Source: Amoebophrya sp. A120 (taxonomy: Eukaryota > Sar > Dinophyceae > Syndiniales > Amoebophryaceae). Taken from it: 64,000 nt of DNA. The position numbers were made by a program, and so were the translations under genes. The stretch covers positions 8,724,179 through 8,788,178 of the forward strand of contig CAJINV010000003.1 in the NCBI GenBank assembly GCA_905178155.1, read 5' to 3'. The notes under the pieces are model-generated. The model was not told the origin of the DNA, searched no databases, and saw only the letters and a list, made by a program, of their open reading frames with translations. Below, piece by piece: positions 49,601 through 59,384 of this stretch. Numbering within the stretch: position 1 is the stretch's first letter; every line of letters starts with the position of its first letter.

Positions 49601-50657
49601 CCATGTGGAGGTTGTCTGCCGTTTCTCTCTCGAAAAGCTTCCGAAGTTTTGGGTTTTTTTCAAGCATGCGTGTGTAGTGGGCCAGCTTCGCCTCTGATAT
49701 GTCAGACGACCGATTCACGGCTTGTGGACTAGCCGGAAGGACCCCGTCTCCTTTGTTTCCACGAAAATTGCCAATCATTGACAACGTGTCACCTCCACGT
49801 GCCACGCTTGCAGCTACAGTTGTATCCGAGGTAGCAACAACAGCGTCAGCAAAATCATCAGTCCCTCCATCCGTTTCGAGGACAACATTTCCATCTACTC
49901 GAGTGCGACCTCCTGCATCCTCCTCTGTGCGCACGTAAAGATCTGCACTCGTTTTGACCAGGCGTATGTCGAATGGCCCGAAGTCAGCAAAGCAAGCGCG
50001 CAGCTTTTCTACATGTTCAGCGAAGCCAATGGCAGTGTCAGGGGGGAAATCGTATGAAATTCGACGCAGATCAAGAATACCCGCATTACATATTCTTGCT
50101 GAGTTTTGTTTTTCTACTTAAGTATCTTATTGAGTCGCGGAAGTCGAATTGGTTGATTTTGGAGCAGTCGCAGCTTGCTACCTCCTCGTCGCTTTCCCCT
50201 GCTCAATTAGCATGGGAAACAACGGGGGCCGCTTGTGGAGGGGCGGGCGGTTAGGGTCAAGCTCAACAAAGACAGAGAATCGCTGCTGACCAGCAAAACG
50301 GCAGCACAGCAGAGTGCTGACAGCAGCAGGAGCTGAGTGACAGACAATTCACTCTATCGTGGTGGGGAAAATAAGGAAATTCAAATTTATCATTTGCCAT
50401 GCAACTTCTACGCTGAGACATCATTACTAGGCAAGGACGCAAGAACTGAGTTACGGATCAAAAGGCTTCCGTTCCGTTGATATCCCAACTGACACTCCCA
50501 TAAAGCCGCCCTGCACCGCAAGGACGCCAATGACGCCGCGGCTCTGGATTCCGGAAGCTGGTGACGAGGAAGGTCGTGACTTTCTGTCGCTTGTCATGAC
50601 ACTTACCACGAAGGGCCCGCTCTCCTCTTCCCGTTGGACTGCCATGCTCGTCTCCAT
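46612..50657 (-). CDS. PDX2: PdxT-type glutaminase subunit of PLP synthase, enlarged
   Basis: Hydrolyses glutamine and passes ammonia to the PdxS/PDX1 synthase for vitamin B6 synthesis in the cytosol. Exons 50657-50503, 50022-48018, 47702-47642, 47325-47281, 46952-46612; 2607 bases, 868 residues, against about 190-220 usual. Landmarks: GVIGVLAVQGGFAEHVEKL, LIDGLILPGGEST, the nucleophile motif WGTCAGCILLAE, LGGLPVRVRRNYFGRQVDSF, VLGTCFHPEL with the catalytic His and Glu, and AHRYFLHDMV. Acidic Ser-rich inserts lie between these blocks, mostly within the 2-kb exon. All four introns inside the frame are TAT/ATA elements. The ATG at 50657 is the first in frame (reads METSMAVQREE); open frame continues upstream through the end of the 1.25-kb element, and splicing that element out keeps the frame open to a TTTTCAG acceptor near 52018. 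Confidence 0.92.
46958..47280 (-). mobile_element. Introner in PdxT, 323 bp
   Basis: Sense ends TATCGCAAGGAAAAATCCCC and GGGGAGTTTTTCTTTTTGATA; the inverted repeat extends to about 30 bases with CCCCCTCCCCATAT in each arm. Flanked by GCTTG (sense) on both sides. Excision joins HPEL to VRAD in frame. Carries TTTGTGATGC motifs. Confidence 0.92.
47331..47641 (-). mobile_element. Introner in PdxT, 311 bp, long inverted repeats
   Basis: Ends begin TATGAAAGCCTCAG and TATGACACCGTCAG on opposite strands and share TGGAAATCCTCAA and AATAATTTGTG, about 45 bases each. Flanked by CGGCC on both sides. Excision joins LIVAV to RAGHVLG in frame. Confidence 0.93.
47708..48017 (-). mobile_element. Introner in PdxT, 310 bp, about 50-bp inverted repeats
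   Basis: Ends begin TATGGATGTGTCAGGATCG and TATGGAAGTGTCAGAATCG on opposite strands and stay similar for about 50 bases (shared GACAAAATCGAAAAATTTG). Flanked by GCTCC on both sides. Excision is in frame. Same terminal family as the element entering at 63944. Confidence 0.94.
50028..50502 (-). mobile_element. Introner in PdxT, 475 bp
   Basis: Sense ends TATGGGAGTGTCAG and CTGACACTGCCATT (inverted, 12 of 14). Flanked by GGCTT on both sides. Excision restores VQGGFAEHVEK, the conserved PdxT N-terminus. Confidence 0.92.
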
Positions 50658-51148
50658 GCAGTCGGTACGCACGACACGGCGGACTGGTTCGGATATTTTA
50701 TTTTGAAAGTAGTCTTTTGACTGAATTGTAGTGCAACCGACTGTATCCTGTGCAAAAGTATCGCACTCGTATAAATCCGCTACTGGCATGAATATAACTT
50801 CTCACCAACTTCCCAACAACTTATGATCAACTTCTTCCCAACCTTTTCACCAACTTCCCAGCTGTTGAGAAGTTGGCGTAGACCGCTTGCCGCGGTTGTT
50901 CCGACGCTTGACGCAGAGTTGAAATCCACGCGAAGCTCCTGACAGGCTTCCGGCTAGGACGTCTCAGAAGGAATATCCCGGGCCTCGATTCGTGGCCGCA
51001 CGTAAAAAGCACGCCGACGCCGCATTTTGCGGCAAGCGCGGCGCGTTACATCAATTAATGCACAAAGCAATAACTCACTTCTCAACAACATCTCTACGCA
51101 CTTCATCTTACCAGCTTCGCGACGAACATTCCGGCGCATTCTGCGGCA

Positions 51149-51212
51149 AGCTTTGAGCTTTTGGAGGCGTCATGCTAATTCTTGCATGACGCCTCCAAAA
51201 GCTTAAAGCTTG
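51149..51212. repeat. Long hairpin inside the 1.25-kb element
   Basis: AGCTTTTGGAGGCGTCATGC pairs with GCATGACGCCTCCAAAAGCT around an 8-base loop; pairing extends outward through AAGCTT. Confidence 0.85.
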
Positions 51213-51365
51213 CTGCGAAGTGCGTCGGGAAGTTCGTCGCGAAGCTGTTGAGAAGTGCGTGGAGAAGTTGTTGAGAAGTGAGCTATTGATTTGCGCATTA
51301 CTTGATGTAGGGCGCACGCAAACTCGCGTTTTTTTGTGAAAACAAATAAAACGCAGACAATATAT

Positions 51366-51404
51366 CAATTGATTAGCTGAGTAATTAGCTGCTCAGCTAA
51401 TCAA
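51366..51404. repeat. Palindrome near the centre of the 1.25-kb element
   Basis: ATTGATTAGCTGAG pairs with CTCAGCTAATCAAT around a 10-base loop, close to the midpoint (51369) of the element. Confidence 0.8.
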
Positions 51405-51829
51405 TTAATTAATCAGCGCCAGGCGAGAATGGCCGGCGTTCAAAGCTTGCCCGCCCAAGCCGCGCGCAGCTCCACATCGCCGAGGGAAGCTGTCTTCCGC
51501 TTCCGGCGATTCTTTCTTTGATGGCTGCACGCAGGACAGATGCGCGCGCGCAGAAATCACGGTCGCGCGGCCTGCCGCCTCTTGTATACGGCTTTGCGCG
51601 TGGTTCCGTCGTGCTAACTGATGAAACTGCACTGCAGATAAACGGACAGAACAAGACTGCGGTCTTCTTTCCATTTATCTGCAGCGCTGTTCCTTCCAGC
51701 TCTTGCAGCTGCAGTGGCAACTGCAAGCAGCGAGCACGATATAACTCGCAGCGACGGAGTGACGCGACGCGTCGCTTGGTCGAGGCGAGAACGACGCCAG
51801 CATGTCGCGGCGCGACGCCACTTCTCACC

Positions 51830-51895
51830 GAAGTTGGTGCGGAAGTCGGTGAGAAGTGGCGCGCGCCACTTCTCACCGACTTCCGCACCAACTTC
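51830..51895. repeat. 66-bp perfect palindrome
   Basis: Two 33-base arms with no spacer; the centre reads GTGGCGCGCGCCAC and each outer end is the complement of GAAGTTGGTGCGG. Lies in the right part of the 1.25-kb element. Confidence 0.9.
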
Positions 51896-52019
51896 GCAAC
51901 CAACTTCGCAACCGACTTCTCACCGACTTGTCCGTCAGATTCTGCATAGAAATTTTAGCGGATTTATACGAGTACGATACTTTTGCACAGGATAGACTGG
52001 GCGGTGCTTCTTATCTGTT

Positions 52020-54700
52020 CTGAAAATGAGTAGAAACGAAGTTCCAACTCGTAAGGGAAGCTCACTGCTTAGCAAAGAAAGTAGAAGCAAGTAGTACAAA
52101 TAGCGCCATCAACTACATGATCAAAAAAATACAACTACAAGGACATTAGATTGGATGGAAGGCTTAAAGGTATGCGAGCCGTTTCCGGATCCGGGGTTGA
52201 GAACTGCATATTTTGTTCGAAACGAACCAATGAAATAAAAAAGAGACAGAAGCTACTGCGTGCTCATCTTAAGCTTAACTACGGATCAAACAAGGTAACG
52301 GGCTCGTTCGACATGATATGTGCATTCGCATGTTTCCGATACCGATACACACAATGAGATGAAGGCTACTACATCAGTGTAGTGTCAGCTCCTGCCTGGA
52401 CAGCACGTGGAAAACAAATAACCGATCATCACCACAAGTAGAATCGTATTCACATAGGTGGCCAATTCAAATATTGGATCTGCTCTCTACTTTTTGGTGA
52501 CCAATTCAAATATTGGATCTGCTCTCTACTTTTTGAAAGATCCAAATCGTACCAGCTTTGCTTTCGGAATCGAAACTTAGTAGACGATAGCGATGGTCAT
52601 GATCGTGAAATAACATACCCCCACTGTGACGCTGTGGTTGCTGCCGCTGCGCTTGGAAAAGAACAAAAAGAGTTTATCCTCTGCATGAGCGCTGTGCGTG
52701 CCTAATAGGGCGGAAACCGAAACCGGAGGAGCCAACACAAATCTCAAGGAGGACTGTGTTCCTGGCTATAGAAGCTCAAAAAGATTTGGATTGTACTAGT
52801 CACGTCTCTTCTACTTCTCGATCTTCCTAGCCTTCGCCTTGATGTTATGTAGTGGGGGAGTGAATAGTGACGATTCCGGATGATTCTGCAGTTCCACTCT
52901 GGCTGTGGGCATCGTGCCACAGCCTCTGCCTCTATTCGTGAGAGTGAAAAATTTGACCTCGATGATCAGCTTCCACATCTTTACGAGAAGTATTCGTTCT
53001 TTGCCACTGCGGCTCAGCAAGTTGCTTAGTTAGGTGTTGTATTATTTTCAAGCATCTGTACTACAGATATTAGAGCATACGAAAGCTTGACGCTGCACCT
53101 GCAGGCACCTTCTTTATTTGCGGCTACTGTTTGATGTCTAAGTGCATGCACCTGGACCTGGCTTCGCTGTGGTAGATCCTCAGATCAGTAAAGCGGCCTA
53201 CTTGTGTCTCAGTACTTTCCATCCGCCACGTAAGACATCGATACACAGGATCGGTCCGACGGGTGCCTGCAGTCGCTGCTTGCAGAGCAGTCTCACCTGT
53301 GAGCAAACCTCTTTCGTCGAGACTATTTGGCGTTACTGTTAGAAGCTGAAGAAGTAGCCAAGGTAGTAGAGCCTTGGAGTTTATGTCTAGTTAGGCTGGC
53401 TTCTGAGTCATGCTTCGGGCGGAATATTAGTAGCCACTTGCACTGACTGTAACGCTAGAAATAACCAAGGAGATTGCTGTTCTGTGAAAATGTGAATGTC
53501 TCTTCTTGATATTAAAAGACAATCTTCATCCGTACAATTGCTCATGGGTGGTTGTATGGCGATGCTGCGCTGCCTGTGCCTAAGAACTCGTGAAGCACCG
53601 CGTTACTAGCTAGGACCACATAGCGCTAGCGACGCCCATGGTTGTTGAGGTCGGTGTCGCCACCTTCGTTCATCTTCCTTGTCATTTTTTACCCGCATGC
53701 GCACTCTAGGGCCGAACGATGTGGAATTCGATCTATGTCGATCTGTGCGTGCTAGCTGTGTTTTCGGGTGTGCCACGCCTATTACTGCTGGTGCCGATTT
53801 GCAAGAACAGATAGACCTTCCGGGGGACTGGCACACGCCTACAACGTAGACAACAAATCAGACGTTGACTACGTTGTACTCTGTGTCAGTTAACAACTAA
53901 AAAACTTAAATCTTCGTGATGGGGTGGTTCCTTTCAAAAAAAAAAAAATAGAGCACGGAGCGAGTCCTTGTGGCCAGTTGTATCACCAATTTTTCATCTT
54001 GTCGATTTTCCTGTTTAGAGGAAGATTGCTGGCAAGGCGCTGACGCTGCTGCGAGTGTCACAATGCGCGAGCACACTAGGAAGTGGTAGCAATTTTACTT
54101 CGGGGAATGATAATTTCGTCGGAGTAGAGGTTCTTTATTCCTTCGTGGCATTCATAAATTCAATACGCTTACCTTATTTTCTTGGCCCTGATATAGTATT
54201 AGTATGAAATGAAAAATGGGCTTGAGCTTGATTATCGGTATACTTGTTAAGAAATAATCTGAGCTGTCCTTTGTGAGTATATACGTTTATAAAATACTTG
54301 GTGTTATGAAATAGTTAAGGGTAAAAAAGAAAAAAGAAGTGGCGCAGAGCTCTTTTCGCGCACCGTTAAGAAGATTGAAGCTGCAACATCTACATCTGAT
54401 GCATCATCAAGCACGACGTCATGATGACGCTTCAGCTATTTCTTTGTCGTAGATGTTGAGTAGAGATGAAGGTCGTGACGCGTTGGCCTCAACTGGAGGA
54501 TTCCGAACAGAAGAATTATGCTGAAGAGATCCCCTCTAGCTCTAGGAGATCTTCGTCTTCTAGCTAATCGTTTGTTCTACAAGCAGGCTCCTGGGGCGCT
54601 CTATCATGGCGTCGGTCATCCCCCAACTTGTTGTATCTTCATCTCTGAGTGCGGAAAAAAGTCGGGCAGTGACTGGTGTCAGCACCATCTTCCATCTTTT
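52020..54700. other. No convincing gene
   Basis: May hold 5' exons of PdxT just right of the 1.25-kb element. Minus-strand frames at 52811-52960, 53124-53300 and 53606-53830 look mildly coding (Arg/Ser/Thr-rich) but have no motifs and I could not join them. Confidence 0.35.
52462..52535. repeat. 39-bp tandem duplication
   Basis: A 39-base unit starting CCAATTCAAATATTGGATCT occurs at 52462-52500 and again from 52501, the second copy diverging after about 35 bases. The unit starts with a small palindrome (CCAATTCAAATATTGG). Confidence 0.9.
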
Positions 54701-54717
54701 TATCTTCAGCAAGCTTT

Positions 54718-57431
54718 TTACTGTTGGGCGCCGGCACCGCTGGCCTGGTTCTGCGTGTCTCCTGGCGTTTGTCCATTGTTTTGCTGCTGCGTCCGGTAAT
54801 TCAAAACGGTCCAGTCGAAAATGAAATCGTACTGAATCTGCTCCCGGCAAAAGAGATCTGGGTTTTGTGATTGAGGAGTTGAATTATGATGCAATACTGA
54901 TTGGACGGGGATAAACAGTGGGAGAGAAGTACAACAATAAGCATAGCGAAGTAAACTAAAACCTAAACTAACATCCGTTGCTGTGGTTCAGGCTAGGTTT
55001 GCGATGATGCCACAATAAATTATCCCTCGGATTAGGATGTGAGACACAAAAAAACGGCAAGCACACCGACAACACGCACTGCATGAAAGTCTTGACTTTT
55101 GCAACTCCATGTTGTATACTTACCTTTCATCAATCGCCGCAGGTAGGCATAGTCTGGTCGATCTTCGAAGCGGAGTCCGCGGCAGTAGCCGAGGTAGGTA
55201 ATGAACTCCGACGGGAAGTGCTTGCACAGCGTCTCGATTGGTGTTGCCATTTTTTTCTCCATAATCTTTTCGTACTTTTCTTTCTTCCCTACAGCACGCA
55301 GCCCTGCGCGAATGTTTTGAGTTTTTTTGTTCATGCCTACTGCTCAATGAATCGTGACTTCTGGTGTAGTTCATCAACTAATACGTTTTTCTTCGTCCAT
55401 TCGTGCTTTCCATTTGCGAGGACGAGGAGTGCGAGAAAAATCATCGATGGCCAGGTACCGAGAGTGAGCCCAGCAGCCAGAACGGTATAGCTACAAAGTC
55501 ATAGATCTAGATCAAGGGCAAGCAGAAGCTGCACGAGGACCACGATCCACCCTGTTGTCATGTGTCAAAAAATAGAGGCAACAAACTTCCTGGAAAACTT
55601 TCTGTACCTTGCCACGGTAGGCTCCCTCGGTTGAAGTACATCAGCACGTATCCAACAGCCTCTAAGTCATCTCGTCGTGATTGTTCGATGCCCAAGTGTG
55701 TATTGATCGAAGCGTATCGTGCCGTTCCGGTCAGGTTTTTGTTTTCTCTGTAGGGGATGTGCTGCTGGCTCTTTGGGTCTCGGTACTTTTTTGCGAGTCC
55801 AAAGTCGATGATGTGCACCATGTTTGCTTTTTTACCTGTCGTTTGAAATCGAATTGGCGTTATTCGTTTGCTGTCACACACTTGCAAACTCGGCCTCACA
55901 TTTACAATGTAAAAGGTGTCGTGACTCGTTCAGCCGGACCAGGTACCAAAACAAAATGCAAATGGGTAGAAGAAAACCAAACAAAGTATGTCCAAGTAGC
56001 GATAGCAGTACCCAATCCGATAAGAAAGTTGTCCGGCTTGATATCACGGTGCAGAAAGTTCTTCGTGTGCATGTACTCTACCCGATTGATCATCTGGTCC
56101 GCAAGCATTACCTACAGTTTTCGTCCGTTTTTATCTACTTGCTCCGCTTTATTGAAAAAGGTCTGCCTTCCACAACTCCGCACGGCGTGCACTTAAGCTC
56201 CTTGAGGAGCTGTGCTGTCACTGTCTACATGTCTACTACTGCTTATGGATGCATACAAAATAATAGCCGTCGTGTGTATAGGAGCATTCTCATTCACACA
56301 GAGAGGCAAATAGGTATGCGGTGGCGACACGAGAAGCAGATACCAGTGACACGAGATCGAGGCGAGGTCGTCCATCTTGAAAAAAATCAGCTACTTTCTT
56401 ACCACTGTTTTCAGCGAGAACTTCCGCCCACAGAAGGAAAACAAATCTTCCAAGCTGGGCCCTAGCAGGTCGATCACCATCACATTGTAATCGCCTTCCA
56501 CGCCGTACCTGAAGTTGAATGAAGTGCAAGTAGGTGTTGAAGTATCACCTTTCCTGTGAGCGATATGCAGCTATGCATCATCGAGATCGACATCGAGTTC
56601 GTCGTCGAGGCGATAAAATTATAACTTTATCAAAAAGACGAGAAAAAAATCACGCCACCTCTTGGCCGTCTATTCGTATTTTTCTGACTATTTGTTGCAT
56701 ATAGGCAACACGTCGATGGCGTGGTCATTGTTGTTTCTATTTGTTTTTGTTGTCCCTACCTCAACGCGAAGTAAATAACTTGTACCACGCATCATGCATC
56801 AGCAACATCATGACAATAATCAAACAACAGGCTCATCATGCACGAGCACGAGCAGTTGCTTTCTGAAAGATTCGAATACCAGTGCAAGTTTGGTATGCCG
56901 ACGCCGCCGGACATAATTTTGTACAACTTGCTTTCGTACAGAAGCTGTGGGTGCCGCGACTTGATGCTTTCCAACTTGATAGCAACTTCCTCGCCCGTTT
57001 GGATGTCTGCCCCAAGGTAAATGTCTCCGAAACTCCCGGAGCCAATTTTGTGCCGCAGTCTGTACTTGTTACCTGTTGACGTGGAATACACAAAAATCAT
57101 GGTTTTTATTTTTTTGTTGCGCAAAGAACGAAGCTCATGGCATGGCGAGGCACACGAATCGTGTGAGAGGCATACTCGTTTTCATCCGGATCTCGATATC
57201 ATGAGTTCTACGACCCGCACTTCTAAAACAAAGACACCAGCCAGGACGTCCATGTCATCTTCATGCTGATCATTCTCCTGATAAATATTTCTCGTAGCAA
57301 TCCACCATCTAGCATCGTGTAGTTTATTTTCACTGCGCACCAAGCAAGTATGAAAATGTACCAACGCGGAGCTCCATGTTCATATTTTCCCGGCCGGAGC
57401 CCGAAGACCGGTAATTCGACGAGTCGTTCAT
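54718..57431 (-). CDS. CK1: Casein kinase 1 (CK1 delta/epsilon-like)
   Basis: Ser/Thr kinase. Seven exons, all with GT-AG introns: 57431-57362, 57072-56880, 56508-56403, 56111-56012, 55835-55608, 55303-55124, 54857-54718; 1017 bases, 338 residues. Landmarks: [20 protein letters not shown], the Lys-containing [18 protein letters not shown] catalytic loop, [11 protein letters not shown], the CK1 signature [20 protein letters not shown] and LPWQGLRA. The tail is short and Gln/Asn/Gly-rich (about 35 residues), so there is no long regulatory C-terminus. ATG at 57431 adds a short Ser/Asn-rich extension ([16 protein letters not shown]) before the usual MELRVGN start, so initiation at the later ATG (MNMELRVG) is possible. 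Introns are short (about 190-390 bases). Confidence 0.96.
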
Positions 57432-57439
57432 GTTGATGT

Positions 57440-58550
57440 TCTTCGTAGAAACCACGAATGCTTTTTGTATTCCTCAACACTCACACCGTTGTCGTATGGA
57501 CGTAACCAAATATGGCTCCTTCTTGCCCAAATGTTGAAGTTGTGAAGTTGATAATAATCAAATATTGAATGTGAATTTATGTTTAACTCGGAAGCTGCTG
57601 GACCTTCAGCCTGAACCTTAATCAATGTGCTTATCTTATGACCAGGCGAAAAAAGAAAGCGCTGCAGTGCTCCTCCGACAGCGCACGTTATAAATGTGTA
57701 ATGGCTTCTCCGCGCTCACGAACGGCCGCGCCAGTTGTAAACTACAAGAAGCGCACCTTCCTAAGTCTAACTCGTTTGTTAGAAATACTAATATAGCACT
57801 GCGGCTTTCTTTTGTCGTCGTTTTGGTATTTTCGCAGGTTATAAATAAGCCGTAGCAGTTCTACAGTTTTTCACCTCTTTTTCCGGTCTCACGTGGTAAC
57901 GGAGTAGATTTACTTATGTCACACACCAGGTCTGACAGCTGCGAAAGGACAAGAAGAGGACCTCTCCTTGTGTTCTTGTGTTTTAGGCTGATCTAGCTTG
58001 TTGTCCGTTTGTTTTCTTTGATGTTGCCCTCTGTTTCGACAACTGACAGTTGTCGAAAAAAAACTACCGCTCCACTATTTACACACCGTGGGCTCTCGAT
58101 ATATCGAAGTGTCGTGTTGTGGAACGTTATCAAAAAGGGTCGCTTTTGAAATTGAACTTAAACAAAATAGAGAGCGCGGGAAGATATTAAAGAAGCATAA
58201 AATAGAAGTGAAAAATGACACGTCGCAGGGGTGAAAGAACGACTCGAGATCGAAAAATAGGCTACCGAGAGAGATGTTGAATGAGGTGACTTAACTGCGG
58301 AATCCGCTGTGATGCAGTCTACTGGGTTATATATTTGCGTCGGAAAAATGATGGAGAGGGGTGAGATTTTTTATGATTCTACGCTCTTGTTTGTTCGATT
58401 TCTTCGATAAAAAAATGGGTGTTATTAGAAAAGTAAAAGGCCCAGCGTCGAAATACCAAAATATTCTTACGGTCTAATGATTAGTCCTCTTATTTGGCAA
58501 TAACAACTAATCAGTACACAGCTTCGGAGTTCCAGCGTAGTCATCAAAGA
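57440..58550. other. Intergenic, no gene seen
   Basis: AT-rich with several short runs of A/T; upstream region of casein kinase 1. Could contain its promoter, but no dinoflagellate-type promoter motif can be named. Confidence 0.4.
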
Positions 58551-58560
58551 CATTCACGCG

Positions 58561-59081
58561 CTAGTTGTATTTTGGTTCCTGCAAAACAAAGAAGAAGAAC
58601 ATTGCTTTCATAGGAGATAGCCGACTGGTGACTCCCTCAGCTTGGGACGGATCTGATTTTACTTACGATAGGAATAGACCCAAAAATCTTCCCAACAGCT
58701 ATACAATATTTTATGCAGACGGAGGGCTCAACTTTTTGTTCGTTTTTTTTTTTTCTTGCGCTCGTGGTCGTCAGAACCCAGAAAGGAGCAACTACATTTA
58801 GATTTATTTGACCAGACATGCTACTAATTTACAGATCCTCGTCGATGCCGGTCCCTGCGCGACTCAGAATCCATTTCGATCTACTGGCCAGACTGCGTAT
58901 TTTTTGTGGCATATAGATACAGAGAAATAAGACTCCAACACATGGGGTCGATATCGAATTTTTATGATCTTCCTCTTTGATTTTCATCCGAGGAGTGTGA
59001 TCCGCTGGCTACTTACCTCTTGCAGGAGAGAAGTCCGACGCTGCTCATTGTCATTCTTTCAAGCTCAGCTCGTGCGTCCAC
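58561..59081 (-). CDS. Fragments of a small unidentified gene
   Basis: Three segments have good splice signals: 59081-59017 (CAG acceptor, GTAAGT donor; reads VDARAELERMTMSSVGLL), a segment ending at 58667 before GTAAGT (reads AVGKIFGSIPI), and 58578-58561 (TTTTGCAG acceptor, reads EPKYN then stop). I cannot confirm that they belong together, and no start exon was found. Confidence 0.35.
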
Positions 59082-59384
59082 CTGCTTGCTAACTTTGATC
59101 CTGTTCTTGATCCAACTACTCAAAAGGTATTTTGGTTTTCGTTTTGCCTCAGCGATACAACCGCGCATTCTCATGCTAAAGAAAGAAGAACGACGGTAAG
59201 TATACTTTCCAGCAGGAAACTGTAACCACTTCACATTGATTTTCAAAACAGTGATGGACTGAGTTTGTTGCAGTCGGCAACGTGCGTCTTTAATCTGCGC
59301 GGCAACCAATCGACTCTAGGAATCGATCAGTAGGGCTAGGGTTCTCTTACAAGCATAATAGAAAAGCAATTTTTTCTATTCGTT

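Larger units (their letters stand above)
50744..51994. mobile_element. 1251-bp inverted-repeat element sharing introner termini
   Basis: Ends TATCCTGTGCAAAAGTATCG and CGATACTTTTGCACAGGATA are inverted repeats for about 37 bases with one mismatch (continuing ACTCGTATAAATCCGC). Flanked by GACTG on both sides. Same TATCCTGTG start as introns at 15989 and 36087. Contains several perfect palindromes and repeats of AACTTCTCACCAACTTC. No transposase-like frame: the longest open frames (about 160 codons) are Arg/Ala/Ser-biased and unfamiliar. It sits just 5' of the first PdxT exon, where removing it keeps the frame open, so it may be a long intron. Confidence 0.88.

Noticed and set aside
51409-51903. 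164-codon open frame in the 1.25-kb element as a transposase
   Set aside because: Composition is Arg/Ala/Ser-biased, there is no DDE-type or helix-turn-helix pattern, and it overlaps an equally long frame on the other strand made of palindromic repeats.
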